Part shown: positions 1 to 7,857 of the stretch, piece by piece | Position numbering within the stretch: position 1 is the stretch's first letter | Layout: each line of letters begins with the position of its first letter | Source of the DNA: Thiocapsa rosea | Lineage (GTDB): Bacteria; Pseudomonadota; Gammaproteobacteria; Chromatiales; Chromatiaceae | Length of the DNA: 64,000 nucleotides | Direction: 5' to 3' | NCBI RefSeq assembly: GCF_003634315.1 | Contig: NZ_RBXL01000001.1 | Location: 2,522,501 to 2,586,500 of the forward strand | Program-made: the position numbers and the translations under genes | Notes under the pieces: generated by a model | Databases searched by the model: none | Told to the model about the DNA's origin: nothing | What the model saw: only the letters and a program-made list of their open reading frames with translations

Positions 1-1061
1 GGGACGAGCATGTCCAGGTCGACCGCGGGACCGACGAGGAGGACGACCTGGAGCGCGCCCGCACCGCCGCCGCCGATCTGGACCGCATCTCGGTCGCACG
101 CGACCGTAAGGCACACGGTGCACGCCTGAAATTCGACCTGGACCTCCCGGCCGAGTCCGAGGACGACCTCGTCCTCTCGGAAGGGATCCTCTTGCCCGAG
201 TGGGACTGGCGACAGGGTGCACTTCGCCCGAATCAGTGTCGCGTGGTCCCGCTGGTCGCCGCGCACGCCACACCCTGCGGGCTGCCCGAGCACTTGCGCC
301 GCACGGCCCATCGTTTGCGCCACCAGTTCCAGGCCCTTGCCCCGGCGCGCGTCTGGCAGCGCGGCCAGTCCGACGGACAGGAGATCGACCTGGACGCCTA
401 TCTGCGTTTCGCCACGGATCGCCGTGCCGGGGCTGCCGCACCCGGGGACGGACTCTATCGCGACATGCGCAAAGGGGCGCGTGATCTGGTGTGTCTGCTG
501 CTCTCGGATCTCTCGCTCTCGACCGATACCTGGGTGGACGACCGCGCACGGGTCATCGATGTCATCCGAGACAGTCTCTTCCTCTTCGCCGAGAGCTTGG
601 CCGCGACCGGCGACCCCTTCGGCATGCTCGGCTTCTCCTCGCGTCGCCGCGACCCCGTGCGGATCCATAACCTTAAGGATTTCGACGAGCCTCACGGCGC
701 CGCCGTGCGCGGGCGCATCGCCGCCATCAAGCCCGGCTATTACACCCGCATGGGCGCCGCGATCCGCTACGCGACCCGTGTGCTCGCCGCGCAACCGGGC
801 GGACGCCGTCTCCTGCTGATCCTCTCCGACGGCAAGCCCAACGATCTCGACCGCTACGACGGTCGCTACGGGATCGAAGACACCCGCCGCGCCGTCCGGG
901 AGGCCCGCGACCTCGGCCTGACCTGCTTCTGCGTCACCATCGACGAGCGCGGCAACGACTATCTTCCCCACCTCTTCGGCACCGGCGGCTATGTCGTCAT
1001 CCGCCGGCCTGCCGAGCTCCCTGAGCAGCTCCCCGTGCTCTATGCGCGGCTGACCGCTTAA
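1..1061 (+). CDS. NorD/CbbO-type VWA protein (5' end outside window)
   Basis: The frame is open from base 3 to the TAA at 1059-1061, so the window holds only the last ~350 residues. The visible part carries a von Willebrand A domain with a MIDAS-like motif (D-L-S-L-S after a hydrophobic strand, coding region around 500-530), a later T/G stretch and a C-terminal 'LSDGKPND' strand typical of the NorD/CbbO family. These proteins work with a MoxR-type AAA+ partner (NorQ/CbbQ) to mature nitric oxide reductase or activate Rubisco. The partner would lie upstream of the window, so I cannot choose between NorD and CbbO. A TTG at 192 could be taken as a start, but the upstream codons (including a 'SVARDRKAHG'-type stretch) read as genuine protein. 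The stop codon lies inside the left arm of an inverted repeat. Confidence 0.85.
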   Translation, partial: DEHVQVDRGTDEEDDLERARTAAADLDRISVARDRKAHGARLKFDLDLPAESEDDLVLSEGILLPEWDWRQGALRPNQCRVVPLVAAHATPCGLPEHLRRTAHRLRHQFQALAPARVWQRGQSDGQEIDLDAYLRFATDRRAGAAAPGDGLYRDMRKGARDLVCLLLSDLSLSTDTWVDDRARVIDVIRDSLFLFAESLAATGDPFGMLGFSSRRRDPVRIHNLKDFDEPHGAAVRGRIAAIKPGYYTRMGAAIRYATRVLAAQPGGRRLLLILSDGKPNDLDRYDGRYGIEDTRRAVREARDLGLTCFCVTIDERGNDYLPHLFGTGGYVVIRRPAELPEQLPVLYARLTA

Positions 1062-1250
1062 ACCGCGTCCAGAGCGAAATGCGTCATTTTCCTTTTGTGT
1101 TTAGCGTCGGAGACTTCCTTGATCTTGGTGAGACGCGGTTTAAATTTAATCTTTTTAATACCTTAAGCCGCGCCGGCTCCGACAGTCGTCGGAGCGGGCG
1201 CGGCCAAGCCATTCCAACACATGACGCATACCGCACCGGGCGCGGTTTAA
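1058..1250. repeat. dispersed palindromic repeat, copy A
   Basis: A 12-bp perfect inverted repeat TTAAACCGCGTC (1058-1069) / GACGCGGTTTAA (1132-1143) is followed by an A/T-rich spacer, then a strong hairpin (17-bp arms 1167-1183 and 1188-1204, one mismatch, 4-nt loop), then a terminal GCGCGGTTTAA ending at 1250. The same layout returns at 17645-17845, and partly at 2697-2815 and 15398-15417. Confidence 0.7.
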
Positions 1251-1284
1251 GCATGCCGACTGTGCGTCTCCGGAAGACCTGAAG

Positions 1285-1318
1285 GCGTGTGCGTGCGAAT
1301 AAATTCGCACGCACACGC
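1285..1318. terminator. perfect 16-bp hairpin between convergent genes
   Basis: GCGTGTGCGTGCGAAT (1285-1300) is followed after 2 nt by its exact complement (1303-1318). It lies between the convergent ends of the NorD/CbbO-like gene and the SCO1 gene, where a bidirectional terminator is expected. There is no clear T-tract, so rho-independent function is inferred only. Confidence 0.45.
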
Positions 1319-1373
1319 TGGTCGTTCCTGTCCCGAAAATCCTGATATCCCGCACGCTGGCCCCGCATGCTCG

Positions 1374-1985
1374 TCAGGGCAGGAGCGCTGTCGGGGTCTC
1401 GTCCAGGAGCATCTCGATCCGCTCGGCAATCGCTGCGGCCGATGTCGAGTAACCGAACTTTCGGATATAGCTCCCGTCGGGGCCAAGCAGATACATCCCG
1501 GCGCTGTGATCGACGTGGTATCGATCGGCCGGTGCGCCCGGCTCGGTGACCTTCTCGAAGCGGACGTTGAAGTTTCGGGCGGCGCGTTCGACGAGTGCGG
1601 GCGAGCCGGTGAGACCGATGATGCGCGGGTGGAAGTAGGCGGTATAGGTCGTCAGCACCTCCGGAGTATCGCGCTGCGGATCGACCGTGATGAAGATCGG
1701 CTGGACGCGCTCGGCGCGCTCGCCCAACTGCTTCAGGATCGCCGCGGTCTCGACCAGCGTGGTCGGGCAGATGTCGGGGCAGTAGGTGTAGCCGAAAGCA
1801 ACGAGCTGGAATTGGCCCGGAAAGTCGGCGTCGGTGACGGCGCGTCCGTTGGCGTCCATCAGGAGATAACGTCCGCTCGGCGGACGCGCATCGTCGACTG
1901 GCGCATCGGAGGCGAGGACCGATCCCGACACCGAGCCGGCAGCCAAAAACAGTGCGGCAACGACGGCGACGGCCGGGACCGTCAT
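1374..1985 (-). CDS. SCO1/SenC-family copper protein
   Basis: 203 residues from ATG at 1985. An N-terminal hydrophobic segment (about residues 4-25) exports or anchors the protein. The thioredoxin-like core holds the copper motif CPDIC in 'YTYCPDICPTT' and the distal histidine in 'YHVDHSAG', the ligands expected for copper delivery to a haem-copper oxidase CuA or similar site. Longer starts further upstream would read through the neighbouring secreted-protein gene in another frame and lack a signal peptide, so 1985 is preferred. The start overlaps the stop of the upstream gene in an ATGA arrangement, suggesting translational coupling. No oxidase subunits are in the window. Confidence 0.88.
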   Translation of the reverse strand: MTVPAVAVVAALFLAAGSVSGSVLASDAPVDDARPPSGRYLLMDANGRAVTDADFPGQFQLVAFGYTYCPDICPTTLVETAAILKQLGERAERVQPIFITVDPQRDTPEVLTTYTAYFHPRIIGLTGSPALVERAARNFNVRFEKVTEPGAPADRYHVDHSAGMYLLGPDGSYIRKFGYSTSAAAIAERIEMLLDETPTALLP

Positions 1986-2398
1986 GATCCGTTCTCGTCG
2001 ATCGACAGGGACGGCTCGGCTCCGGTCGGTTGTGTCTCCGACGGTACAGGGTTCGCCTGCTCCGGGAACACCGCCTTCAGAGCTGCCGCCGATTCCGTCA
2101 GTCGCGCCTCCAAATCGGTCTCGGTCGGGCAGGGCGCGCCGTCCTTGGTCGCCGCGAGGAAGGCCGCGTTGGTCGCCGTTTCGAAGAGTATGCCGTAGCG
2201 GCGGGTTTTGGGGGCATAGCCGATCATCAATGCCTTCGCCTCGGTGGATGCATCGAACTGCCGACAGGCCAGCGCTTGGCCGTTGAGCGACCCCAGCGTC
2301 TGGACCTCTGCGAAGCCGATCTCGGTCGAGCCAGTCGGATCGGCGAAAGCGAGCCCCGTCAACACCAGCAACAGACCGGTCAGAATCGGAAATCGCAT
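1982..2398 (-). CDS. small secreted protein of unknown function, coupled to SCO1
   Basis: 138 residues from ATG at 2398. The N-terminus is a clear signal peptide (MRFPILTGLLLVLTGLAFA). The mature part has two cysteines (in 'ALACRQF' and 'GAPCPTE') and an acidic, serine-rich tail. I do not recognise a domain. It shares an ATGA overlap with the downstream SCO1 gene, so a periplasmic role linked to copper or redox is plausible but only inferred from position. A longer reading frame from 2566 exists, but its N-terminal part has no signal sequence and looks non-coding. Confidence 0.7.
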   Translation of the reverse strand: MRFPILTGLLLVLTGLAFADPTGSTEIGFAEVQTLGSLNGQALACRQFDASTEAKALMIGYAPKTRRYGILFETATNAAFLAATKDGAPCPTETDLEARLTESAAALKAVFPEQANPVPSETQPTGAEPSLSIDENGS

Positions 2399-2516
2399 GC
2401 GGGCCCTCCAACGCTTCGGCGGGGTTGGTGTGTTTGCGGGTGCACGCGGATCCTCGACAAGCGCTCTCTGTTCATCATCGGGATCGACGCCAGGGTTGCC
2501 CTTCTGCACACCATCG

Positions 2517-2614
2517 GCCGGTAGACCGGTAGACCGGTAGGGTGGACGAGTGAAAGCGAAGTCCACCGAGCTCGGCGCCCATGCCGGTGGACTGCGCTAC
2601 GCTTGTCCCTACGG
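2517..2614. repeat. short tandem repeat and REP-like palindrome
   Basis: An 8-bp unit CCGGTAGA occurs about three times (2517-2541). It runs into an imperfect palindrome whose arms are GTAGGGTGGACGAG...AAGTCCACCG and CGGTGGACT...CTTGTCCCTAC (about 2536-2614). This 'GTAGGGTGGA...' pattern resembles REP-type intergenic palindromes common in Gammaproteobacteria. Confidence 0.5.
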
Positions 2615-2696
2615 CCCTGATCGGCGGCGTGGCCGGGTAATGCGCGAGGCCCAGGCTCGATCCTCAGCATAGACCAGCGGGACTCCGGTCCCTTGA

Positions 2697-2815
2697 GGCA
2701 GATCAAATTTTTGAACCGCGCCGGCTCCAACCGTCGTCAAGTCGGTCGGGGCCGATTCCATCCAAAAATATCGCATACCGCGCCGGGCGCGGTTTCGAAT
2801 GGTCGGCCAGGGTAT
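2697..2815. repeat. dispersed palindromic repeat, copy B
   Basis: TTGAACCGCGCCGGCTCC (2711-2728) and ACCGCGCCGGGCGCGGTTTC (about 2777-2796) are the family arms, with an A/T-rich run before the first. Gene-poor stretch: the rest of 2400-3040 shows no credible coding region on either strand. Confidence 0.55.
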
Positions 2816-3055
2816 GCTCCACCAACCATTCCTCGCCCGCGGCCTGCACCGTCAGGCCGTGACGCCCGCGGTACTCGTGGACACCGCACGCAGAGGGGGC
2901 TAGCATTCATCATCTGAAGGCCGGGATCGCCGTGATCAACGGCGTACCCGACCGGCCCCGCAGCGCACCACAATCACAACGCAGCCCGACGCACGCATCT
3001 CCGAAAACCACTGACAGACCGGCGGCGCACCTTTCGTCGTCAGGAGGATAGTGCG

Positions 3056-4444
3056 GTGTTGACGGTGCAGCTGGAGTGTTACGGCGATCCAGGGGGAATC
3101 CGGGTGCGCGAGTACCAGGCAGCGTTGAGTGCCGTCGGGATCGGGCTCGCGCCTGCGGCGGGGGCTCTCAGGACTGAGGCCGCGGCGCCCGGCCACGGCA
3201 TCCTGCTGTTCGATGAGCCGGACGCGGCAGTGTTGAACCACGTGAGGCAGTCCAGCGGCGGTGGTCGGCGACGGGTGGTGGCGGTGGCGCTCCGGCGTGC
3301 GCCCCGGCCGCCGGAGGTTTGGCGGCTCCTCGCGGCCGGCGCCGCCGACGTGCTGGCCTGGGATGCGGGTCCGGACTGCGCGGCGCGGATCCACGCCCGG
3401 CTGGAGCGCTGGGCGGCTGTTGACGAGTCGCTCGCGTCGGCAGCGGTCAGGGCGGCGCTGGTCGGCACCAGCGACGTCTGGCAGCAGACGTTGCGTGCGC
3501 TGATCGAAACTGCCCGGTTCACGCAGGCCCCGGTGTTGCTTCTCGGCGAGAGCGGCACCGGCAAGGAAGAGGCGGCGCGCCTGATACATACGCTGGACCC
3601 GCGGACCGCCAAGCCCGAACTCCAGGTGCTCGACTGCACCACCATCGTGCCGGACCTCGCCGGCAGCGAACTCTTCGGCCACGAGCGCGGCGCATTCACC
3701 GGGGCCGTGGCCCAACGCGAGGGCGCCTTCGCGCTCGCCAACGGCGGCACCCTGCTGCTCGACGAGGTCGGGGAGTTGCCACTGCCGTTGCAGGCGCAGT
3801 TGTTGCGCGTGATCCAGGAGGGGAGTTACAAGCGGGTCGGTGGCAACACCTGGCAGCAGACCCGGTTCCGCCTGCTTTGCGCAACCAACCGGGACCTCAC
3901 GGCCCTGGTGCGCGCGGGCGCCTTTCGCGCGGATCTGTATCACCGCATCGCGAGTCAGGTCCACCGACTGCCACCGCTGCGCGAGCGCAGAGAGGACATT
4001 CTGCCGCTGGCCGAGCATTTTCTGCGCCTGCTGCGCCCCGATGACCCGCCGCCTGAGCTCGACGCAGCCACGCGGGCCTGGTTCCTTTGCCACGACTACC
4101 CTGGCAATGCGCGCGAGCTGCGCCAGCGGGTCACCCGGCTGTTGTTGCGGCATCCGGGTGGCGATTTGATCACCGTCGGCAGCATTCCGTCGGAGGAGCG
4201 ACCGACAGCGGACGACGCGGGTGGCTCCGAGTGGCCCGCAGCCAACCTGGAGCCCTTGGTGCGCAGCGCACTCGCCGCCGGCATCGGGCTCAAGGCGCTG
4301 ATCCGGGCGGTGGACGACCTGGCCGAGCAGGTCGCCGTCACCGACGCCGACAACAACCTGCAACGGGCGGCGCAGGTGCTGGGAATCACCGACCGCGCGT
4401 TGCAGGAGCGGCGCGCTAAACGGCGCCAGGAGGCCGCAACCTGA
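3056..4444 (+). CDS. sigma-54-dependent transcriptional activator (bEBP)
   Basis: 462 residues starting at GTG 3056, eight bases after an AGGAGG (3042-3047). Residues ~1-125 look like a degenerate receiver-like domain without an obvious phospho-acceptor. Residues ~135-365 are the AAA+ domain, with Walker A GESGTGKE (164-171), the sigma-54 contact loop GAFTGA (212-217) and Walker B TLLLDE (232-237). A Fis-type helix-turn-helix closes the protein ('NNLQRAAQVLGITDRALQE', about 435-453). Such proteins remodel RNA polymerase-sigma-54 at -24/-12 promoters. The gene converges on a seven-gene minus-strand operon that begins with a near-consensus sigma-54 promoter about 9.5 kb away, so that operon is its likely target. 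Confidence 0.9.
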   Translation: MLTVQLECYGDPGGIRVREYQAALSAVGIGLAPAAGALRTEAAAPGHGILLFDEPDAAVLNHVRQSSGGGRRRVVAVALRRAPRPPEVWRLLAAGAADVLAWDAGPDCAARIHARLERWAAVDESLASAAVRAALVGTSDVWQQTLRALIETARFTQAPVLLLGESGTGKEEAARLIHTLDPRTAKPELQVLDCTTIVPDLAGSELFGHERGAFTGAVAQREGAFALANGGTLLLDEVGELPLPLQAQLLRVIQEGSYKRVGGNTWQQTRFRLLCATNRDLTALVRAGAFRADLYHRIASQVHRLPPLRERREDILPLAEHFLRLLRPDDPPPELDAATRAWFLCHDYPGNARELRQRVTRLLLRHPGGDLITVGSIPSEERPTADDAGGSEWPAANLEPLVRSALAAGIGLKALIRAVDDLAEQVAVTDADNNLQRAAQVLGITDRALQERRAKRRQEAAT

Positions 4445-4564
4445 CAGCGGAACAACCGATCCGAGGCGGGTATTGCCGCTTTCGCTCGGCGCCGACTTGA
4501 CAGCAGCTAAGGGGGGCGTTGACGCAACGATTGTTGTCGTCATCGAAGGCGTACCCGAAGCCCC

Positions 4565-5410
4565 TCAGTGCCCGTCCGCCCCGGCGGTCAACCAGGGATC
4601 TCCGCGCGGCGGGCCGACCTCGTCGCTCCAGGCCGGGGTCCGTGCCTGCACGGACGGGTGCGGCAGCCAGCCACGGGCCTGCCCGGCGTTGGCGATCAGT
4701 CGTAGGAAGTTACCTCCCAGCACCAATGCCTCGGCGACCGGCGGCAACCCAAGCGCCGGCACCTTGGCCAGTTCCACCGCCGGGTGCAGCCACGGCCCGT
4801 CGCTGCCGAACAACACCTTGCCTGGACCGGCCCGACGCACCGCCGCTTCCAGCAGGTCGAAACGCCGCACCCCGGCGGTGTCGGTGTAGATGTTCGGGTG
4901 TCGCACCAGATGATCGGTCAGGGCCAGTTGCGCTCGCCAGTCGTCGGCGAAGCTGCCGAGATGCGGGATGATGAAGTTCACGTCCGGGTACTCTTGGGCC
5001 AGCAATTCGCAGACCGCAACCTCGCCGGTCAGGTCGTAGAGCACCGGCAGCCGGAAGGTGCGGGCCGCCGCGCAGACCTCGCGGCTGATCGGCGCGTCGT
5101 GGCGATGCACCTTGATGCCGACGAAGCCGAACTCCTCGACCGCCTCGCGTACCAGGTCATGCACCCGTCCGCGGTCGCGCGCGGCATGCACGAAGGCGAG
5201 CCCATAGAAGCGCCCCGGCCGGCTCGCGACGATCCGTGCGACCTCCCGGTTGGCCACTGCGTTGTCGGAATGGAACGCGGCGAACAACACGCTGCGGTCG
5301 ATGCCGGCCACGGCGGCCCGCCGCAGGTATTTGTCGAGCGGCGCAGCGGTGTCCCAAGGGCCAGTCAGTCCGTCGCCGTGGCCGGCGTGGCAGTGCATGT
5401 CGATGATCAT
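4565..5410 (-). CDS. amidohydrolase family 2 (TIM-barrel metal hydrolase)
   Basis: 281 residues. The N-terminal MHCH (HxH metal motif), a central lysine-containing strand 'VGIKVHRH', 'FIIPHLGSFADD' and the late 'LFGSDGPWL' (catalytic Asp) follow the order of amidohydrolase-2/ACMSD-like decarboxylases and hydrolases. It is last of seven collinear genes, 14 bp after the peptidoglycan-binding protein gene. Substrate unknown. A lactonase, decarboxylase or amidase acting on a small molecule made or released by the operon is one possibility. Expected to be cytoplasmic because no signal peptide is visible. Confidence 0.85.
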   Translation of the reverse strand: MIIDMHCHAGHGDGLTGPWDTAAPLDKYLRRAAVAGIDRSVLFAAFHSDNAVANREVARIVASRPGRFYGLAFVHAARDRGRVHDLVREAVEEFGFVGIKVHRHDAPISREVCAAARTFRLPVLYDLTGEVAVCELLAQEYPDVNFIIPHLGSFADDWRAQLALTDHLVRHPNIYTDTAGVRRFDLLEAAVRRAGPGKVLFGSDGPWLHPAVELAKVPALGLPPVAEALVLGGNFLRLIANAGQARGWLPHPSVQARTPAWSDEVGPPRGDPWLTAGADGH

Positions 5411-5424
5411 CGCCGGGGCCGCGG

Positions 5425-7857
5425 TCAGGGGCGGGTCGCCCGATAGGGCATGATGAAGAACCCGCGCACCGCCGTGGTCCGGGTCGCCGCGCCCGGACAG
5501 GTCACGAGCCGCCGCGTCAGCGCCTCGCGGCCAATCAGGCGCACCTCGAGCTTCGCGGTGTTGCAGCCGGGGAAGTTCGGGTCGTAGATCATGACCTCCC
5601 AGCGGTCGGGCGCGACCTGGTACAGGCAGCGGGCGAGCACCTGGTGGTTGTCTGTCAGGGCGCCGCCGCTCGCGCGGCTGGTCAGCACCAGACCGAGGAT
5701 CAATTCGTCCCCACGCGCCAGGCTGGCCCGCACCCGCACGAACTCCGCTGCGGTCAAGGCCGCCACACCGCCGGATCCGCGATCCGGCCGCCCCATCCAG
5801 TCGGCGAACTTCAGCACCGGCGCGCCGAGTTCTGGCCCGACCGACGCGAGGTTCAGGTTCAGCGAATCCAACTGCCGCGAGAGCAGCCGGTTGTACAGCG
5901 GGCTGCCGATGGCTGGCTCGGTGGTTGGGGTCGGGATCGGCACTCGGTAGCGGAAATGGTCCAGTGCCAGCGTGCTCATGCCGCCACAGAGGCCGTAGGC
6001 CCCGCTGCCCACGGAGACGCCGAGTCGCGTGAGGATCGGGCCCAGCGGGGGCGAGGTCAGCGCCCGCGTCAGGGCCGTCGGCAGCGTGAAGCGGTTGAAG
6101 AAGCGGAAGCCGTGAGCCGACGGCGCGAACGCACAGGCGGGCCGCGCCGGAGGCACGGGTATGGGAACCGGCGGTGGCCGGCGGCCGGGCCGGTGAATCG
6201 CGATGCGCACGGCCCGGTAAAGGGCGTTCTCACCGGTGGGCGCCCCCTGGAAGCCCTGAAAGCAAGTGTCGAACACCACACGCGGGGCCAGGCTCGGGGC
6301 GACCCGGGCCAGTTCGTCCCGCAGGAAGCGCTCCACGCAAGCTGCACGGCGCCCGGACAGGGCGTCGTTGAAGGTCCGGGTGCCGGAGCGACTGGCCATG
6401 CCAGCGATGCTGACCACCCAGTTGCCGGTCAGGCGCGCGCGGTGGTCGGCAACCATGAACCGCAGCAGTGCGGTCAGCTCCCGTCTGTGCTCGGGCTTCA
6501 GCCGGTGATCGTTGATGTCGAAGTTGTACAGCAGGCGGTCGCGCAGGTCCGGGTCCGTCGCCGGATAGACCTGGATCGCCCCGGAACCGGTCGGCGGGCG
6601 CGGTGACGCCGACGGTTGCCGACAATCCACGGCGGAGGCGCTCAAGGGTCGGCAGGCAGGCCCCGCTGGCGTGCTGCCGGTGCCCGATGGAGGCGGCGCG
6701 CCGGCCGCCCGCAACGCGGCCTCGGTGCGGCGGCCGACGATGCCATCGACGGGGAGCCCTTGGCGCTGTTGAAAGGTGCGGATGGCAGCCCGGGTCTGGG
6801 AGCCCAGGACGCCGTCGACGGCCAGGCGCAGGCTGAGCACGCGATTCAGCGTGGACTGAATCCAACGCACTTGCGCCTGGCTCGCGTTCGTCGGGGTCTC
6901 GCCTGCCCGGGGTGGCGAAGTCAGCAGTTCGGCTGCCGGTTCGGTCCCGGTCGGTGTGAAGGGCACGGCGGCAAAGGCGGGTGCGGGGCGCATCGGCTTT
7001 CTCCGGGTGCAGGTGGGGCAGGTGCAGTCCACGCCGTGACGTGGGCGAGCGGTCAATTCGGTGTCGGGCGTGTCGGCGGAAGGGGTGGCTGGCGGGTCGG
7101 TTGGTCCGGGCGCACAGGCCACCCGCAGCGCCGCCTCGGTGTCCGGCCCGATCAACCCGCTGACGGCCAGGCCCTGGCGCTCCTGGAAGGTGCGCACGGC
7201 GCTGCGGGTCGGAGCGGCGAGTACGCCGTCTACCGGCAGCACAAGGCCCAGCGCGCGGTTCAGGCAGTCCTGCACCCAGCGTACGTGCTCGGAGGGGGTG
7301 GCCTCGGGCGACGCGGATGCGGCCGCGTCACCACTGGTCGCACCATGCGCCAGGGGCTCGTCCGGCTGCTTGGTCGCGGACGGGGTCGGCGCGATCGGCA
7401 GCACCGCCAGGATCGGCCGCACGCCGACAACCGGTCGCAGCGGCAGCATCGGCAGGCGGGGCAACCGCCTCAGCGGGCGCATGGGCAGCGGGCGTGGGCG
7501 GGCGCCAGCCGTCGGGAGCGGTCGCCGGATCGCTGGCCGCCGTTGCGGCGTCGAAGCGGCGCGCGGCGAGGGCCGTTGCAACTTTGACCCGGTGCGCCGG
7601 GGCGACGGGCTGCCGCGCACCAGGCGGCGACGCGCGATCTCATCTGCGGCGGGATCAGCGAAAGGCAGTTCGCCAGCGACTTCGGCCCAAGTGTCGGGTG
7701 CTTCATCGTCCCATTCACCGAGTTCGTTGTCCCAGCTACCCGTCTCGCCGACCTCTGCGAAGGCGTCGGCCATGCCGGAGCCGGCCGGAGCGGCCGCGAA
7801 CTCAGGGTCAAGTTCCGGAAACGGGGCGGGGCGAAAGCGCAGCAGATCGTTCATCAT
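5425..7857 (-). CDS. modular protein: two peptidoglycan-binding domains, OmpA-like domain, papain-like C-terminus
   Basis: 810 residues from the ATG at 7857, preceded by a GGAG. The N-terminus (1-75) is acidic and aromatic-rich with no signal peptide. Residues 80-165 are a Pro/Arg-rich linker. PG_binding_1-like repeats lie at ~191-247 and ~330-385 ('VDGVLG..TRAAIRTFQ' type). A cysteine cluster CTCPTC sits at 278-283. An OmpA/MotB-like segment lies at ~443-556. The C-terminal ~617-805 has GLCGGM (Cys624), a histidine in 'DNHQVLA' (~738) and 'YDPNFP' (~759), the order seen in papain-like cysteine peptidases. The peptidase assignment is my inference from spacing. The start overlaps the end of the upstream PLP-enzyme gene by 50 bp. 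Role unknown; cell-wall attachment or remodelling fits the domains. Confidence 0.75.
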   Translation of the reverse strand: MMNDLLRFRPAPFPELDPEFAAAPAGSGMADAFAEVGETGSWDNELGEWDDEAPDTWAEVAGELPFADPAADEIARRRLVRGSPSPRRTGSKLQRPSPRAASTPQRRPAIRRPLPTAGARPRPLPMRPLRRLPRLPMLPLRPVVGVRPILAVLPIAPTPSATKQPDEPLAHGATSGDAAASASPEATPSEHVRWVQDCLNRALGLVLPVDGVLAAPTRSAVRTFQERQGLAVSGLIGPDTEAALRVACAPGPTDPPATPSADTPDTELTARPRHGVDCTCPTCTRRKPMRPAPAFAAVPFTPTGTEPAAELLTSPPRAGETPTNASQAQVRWIQSTLNRVLSLRLAVDGVLGSQTRAAIRTFQQRQGLPVDGIVGRRTEAALRAAGAPPPSGTGSTPAGPACRPLSASAVDCRQPSASPRPPTGSGAIQVYPATDPDLRDRLLYNFDINDHRLKPEHRRELTALLRFMVADHRARLTGNWVVSIAGMASRSGTRTFNDALSGRRAACVERFLRDELARVAPSLAPRVVFDTCFQGFQGAPTGENALYRAVRIAIHRPGRRPPPVPIPVPPARPACAFAPSAHGFRFFNRFTLPTALTRALTSPPLGPILTRLGVSVGSGAYGLCGGMSTLALDHFRYRVPIPTPTTEPAIGSPLYNRLLSRQLDSLNLNLASVGPELGAPVLKFADWMGRPDRGSGGVAALTAAEFVRVRASLARGDELILGLVLTSRASGGALTDNHQVLARCLYQVAPDRWEVMIYDPNFPGCNTAKLEVRLIGREALTRRLVTCPGAATRTTAVRGFFIMPYRATRP

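Noticed and set aside
2936-4543. 535-codon open frame opposite the sigma-54 activator
   Set aside because: Activator gene has full motif set and a good RBS; this frame has no recognisable domain.
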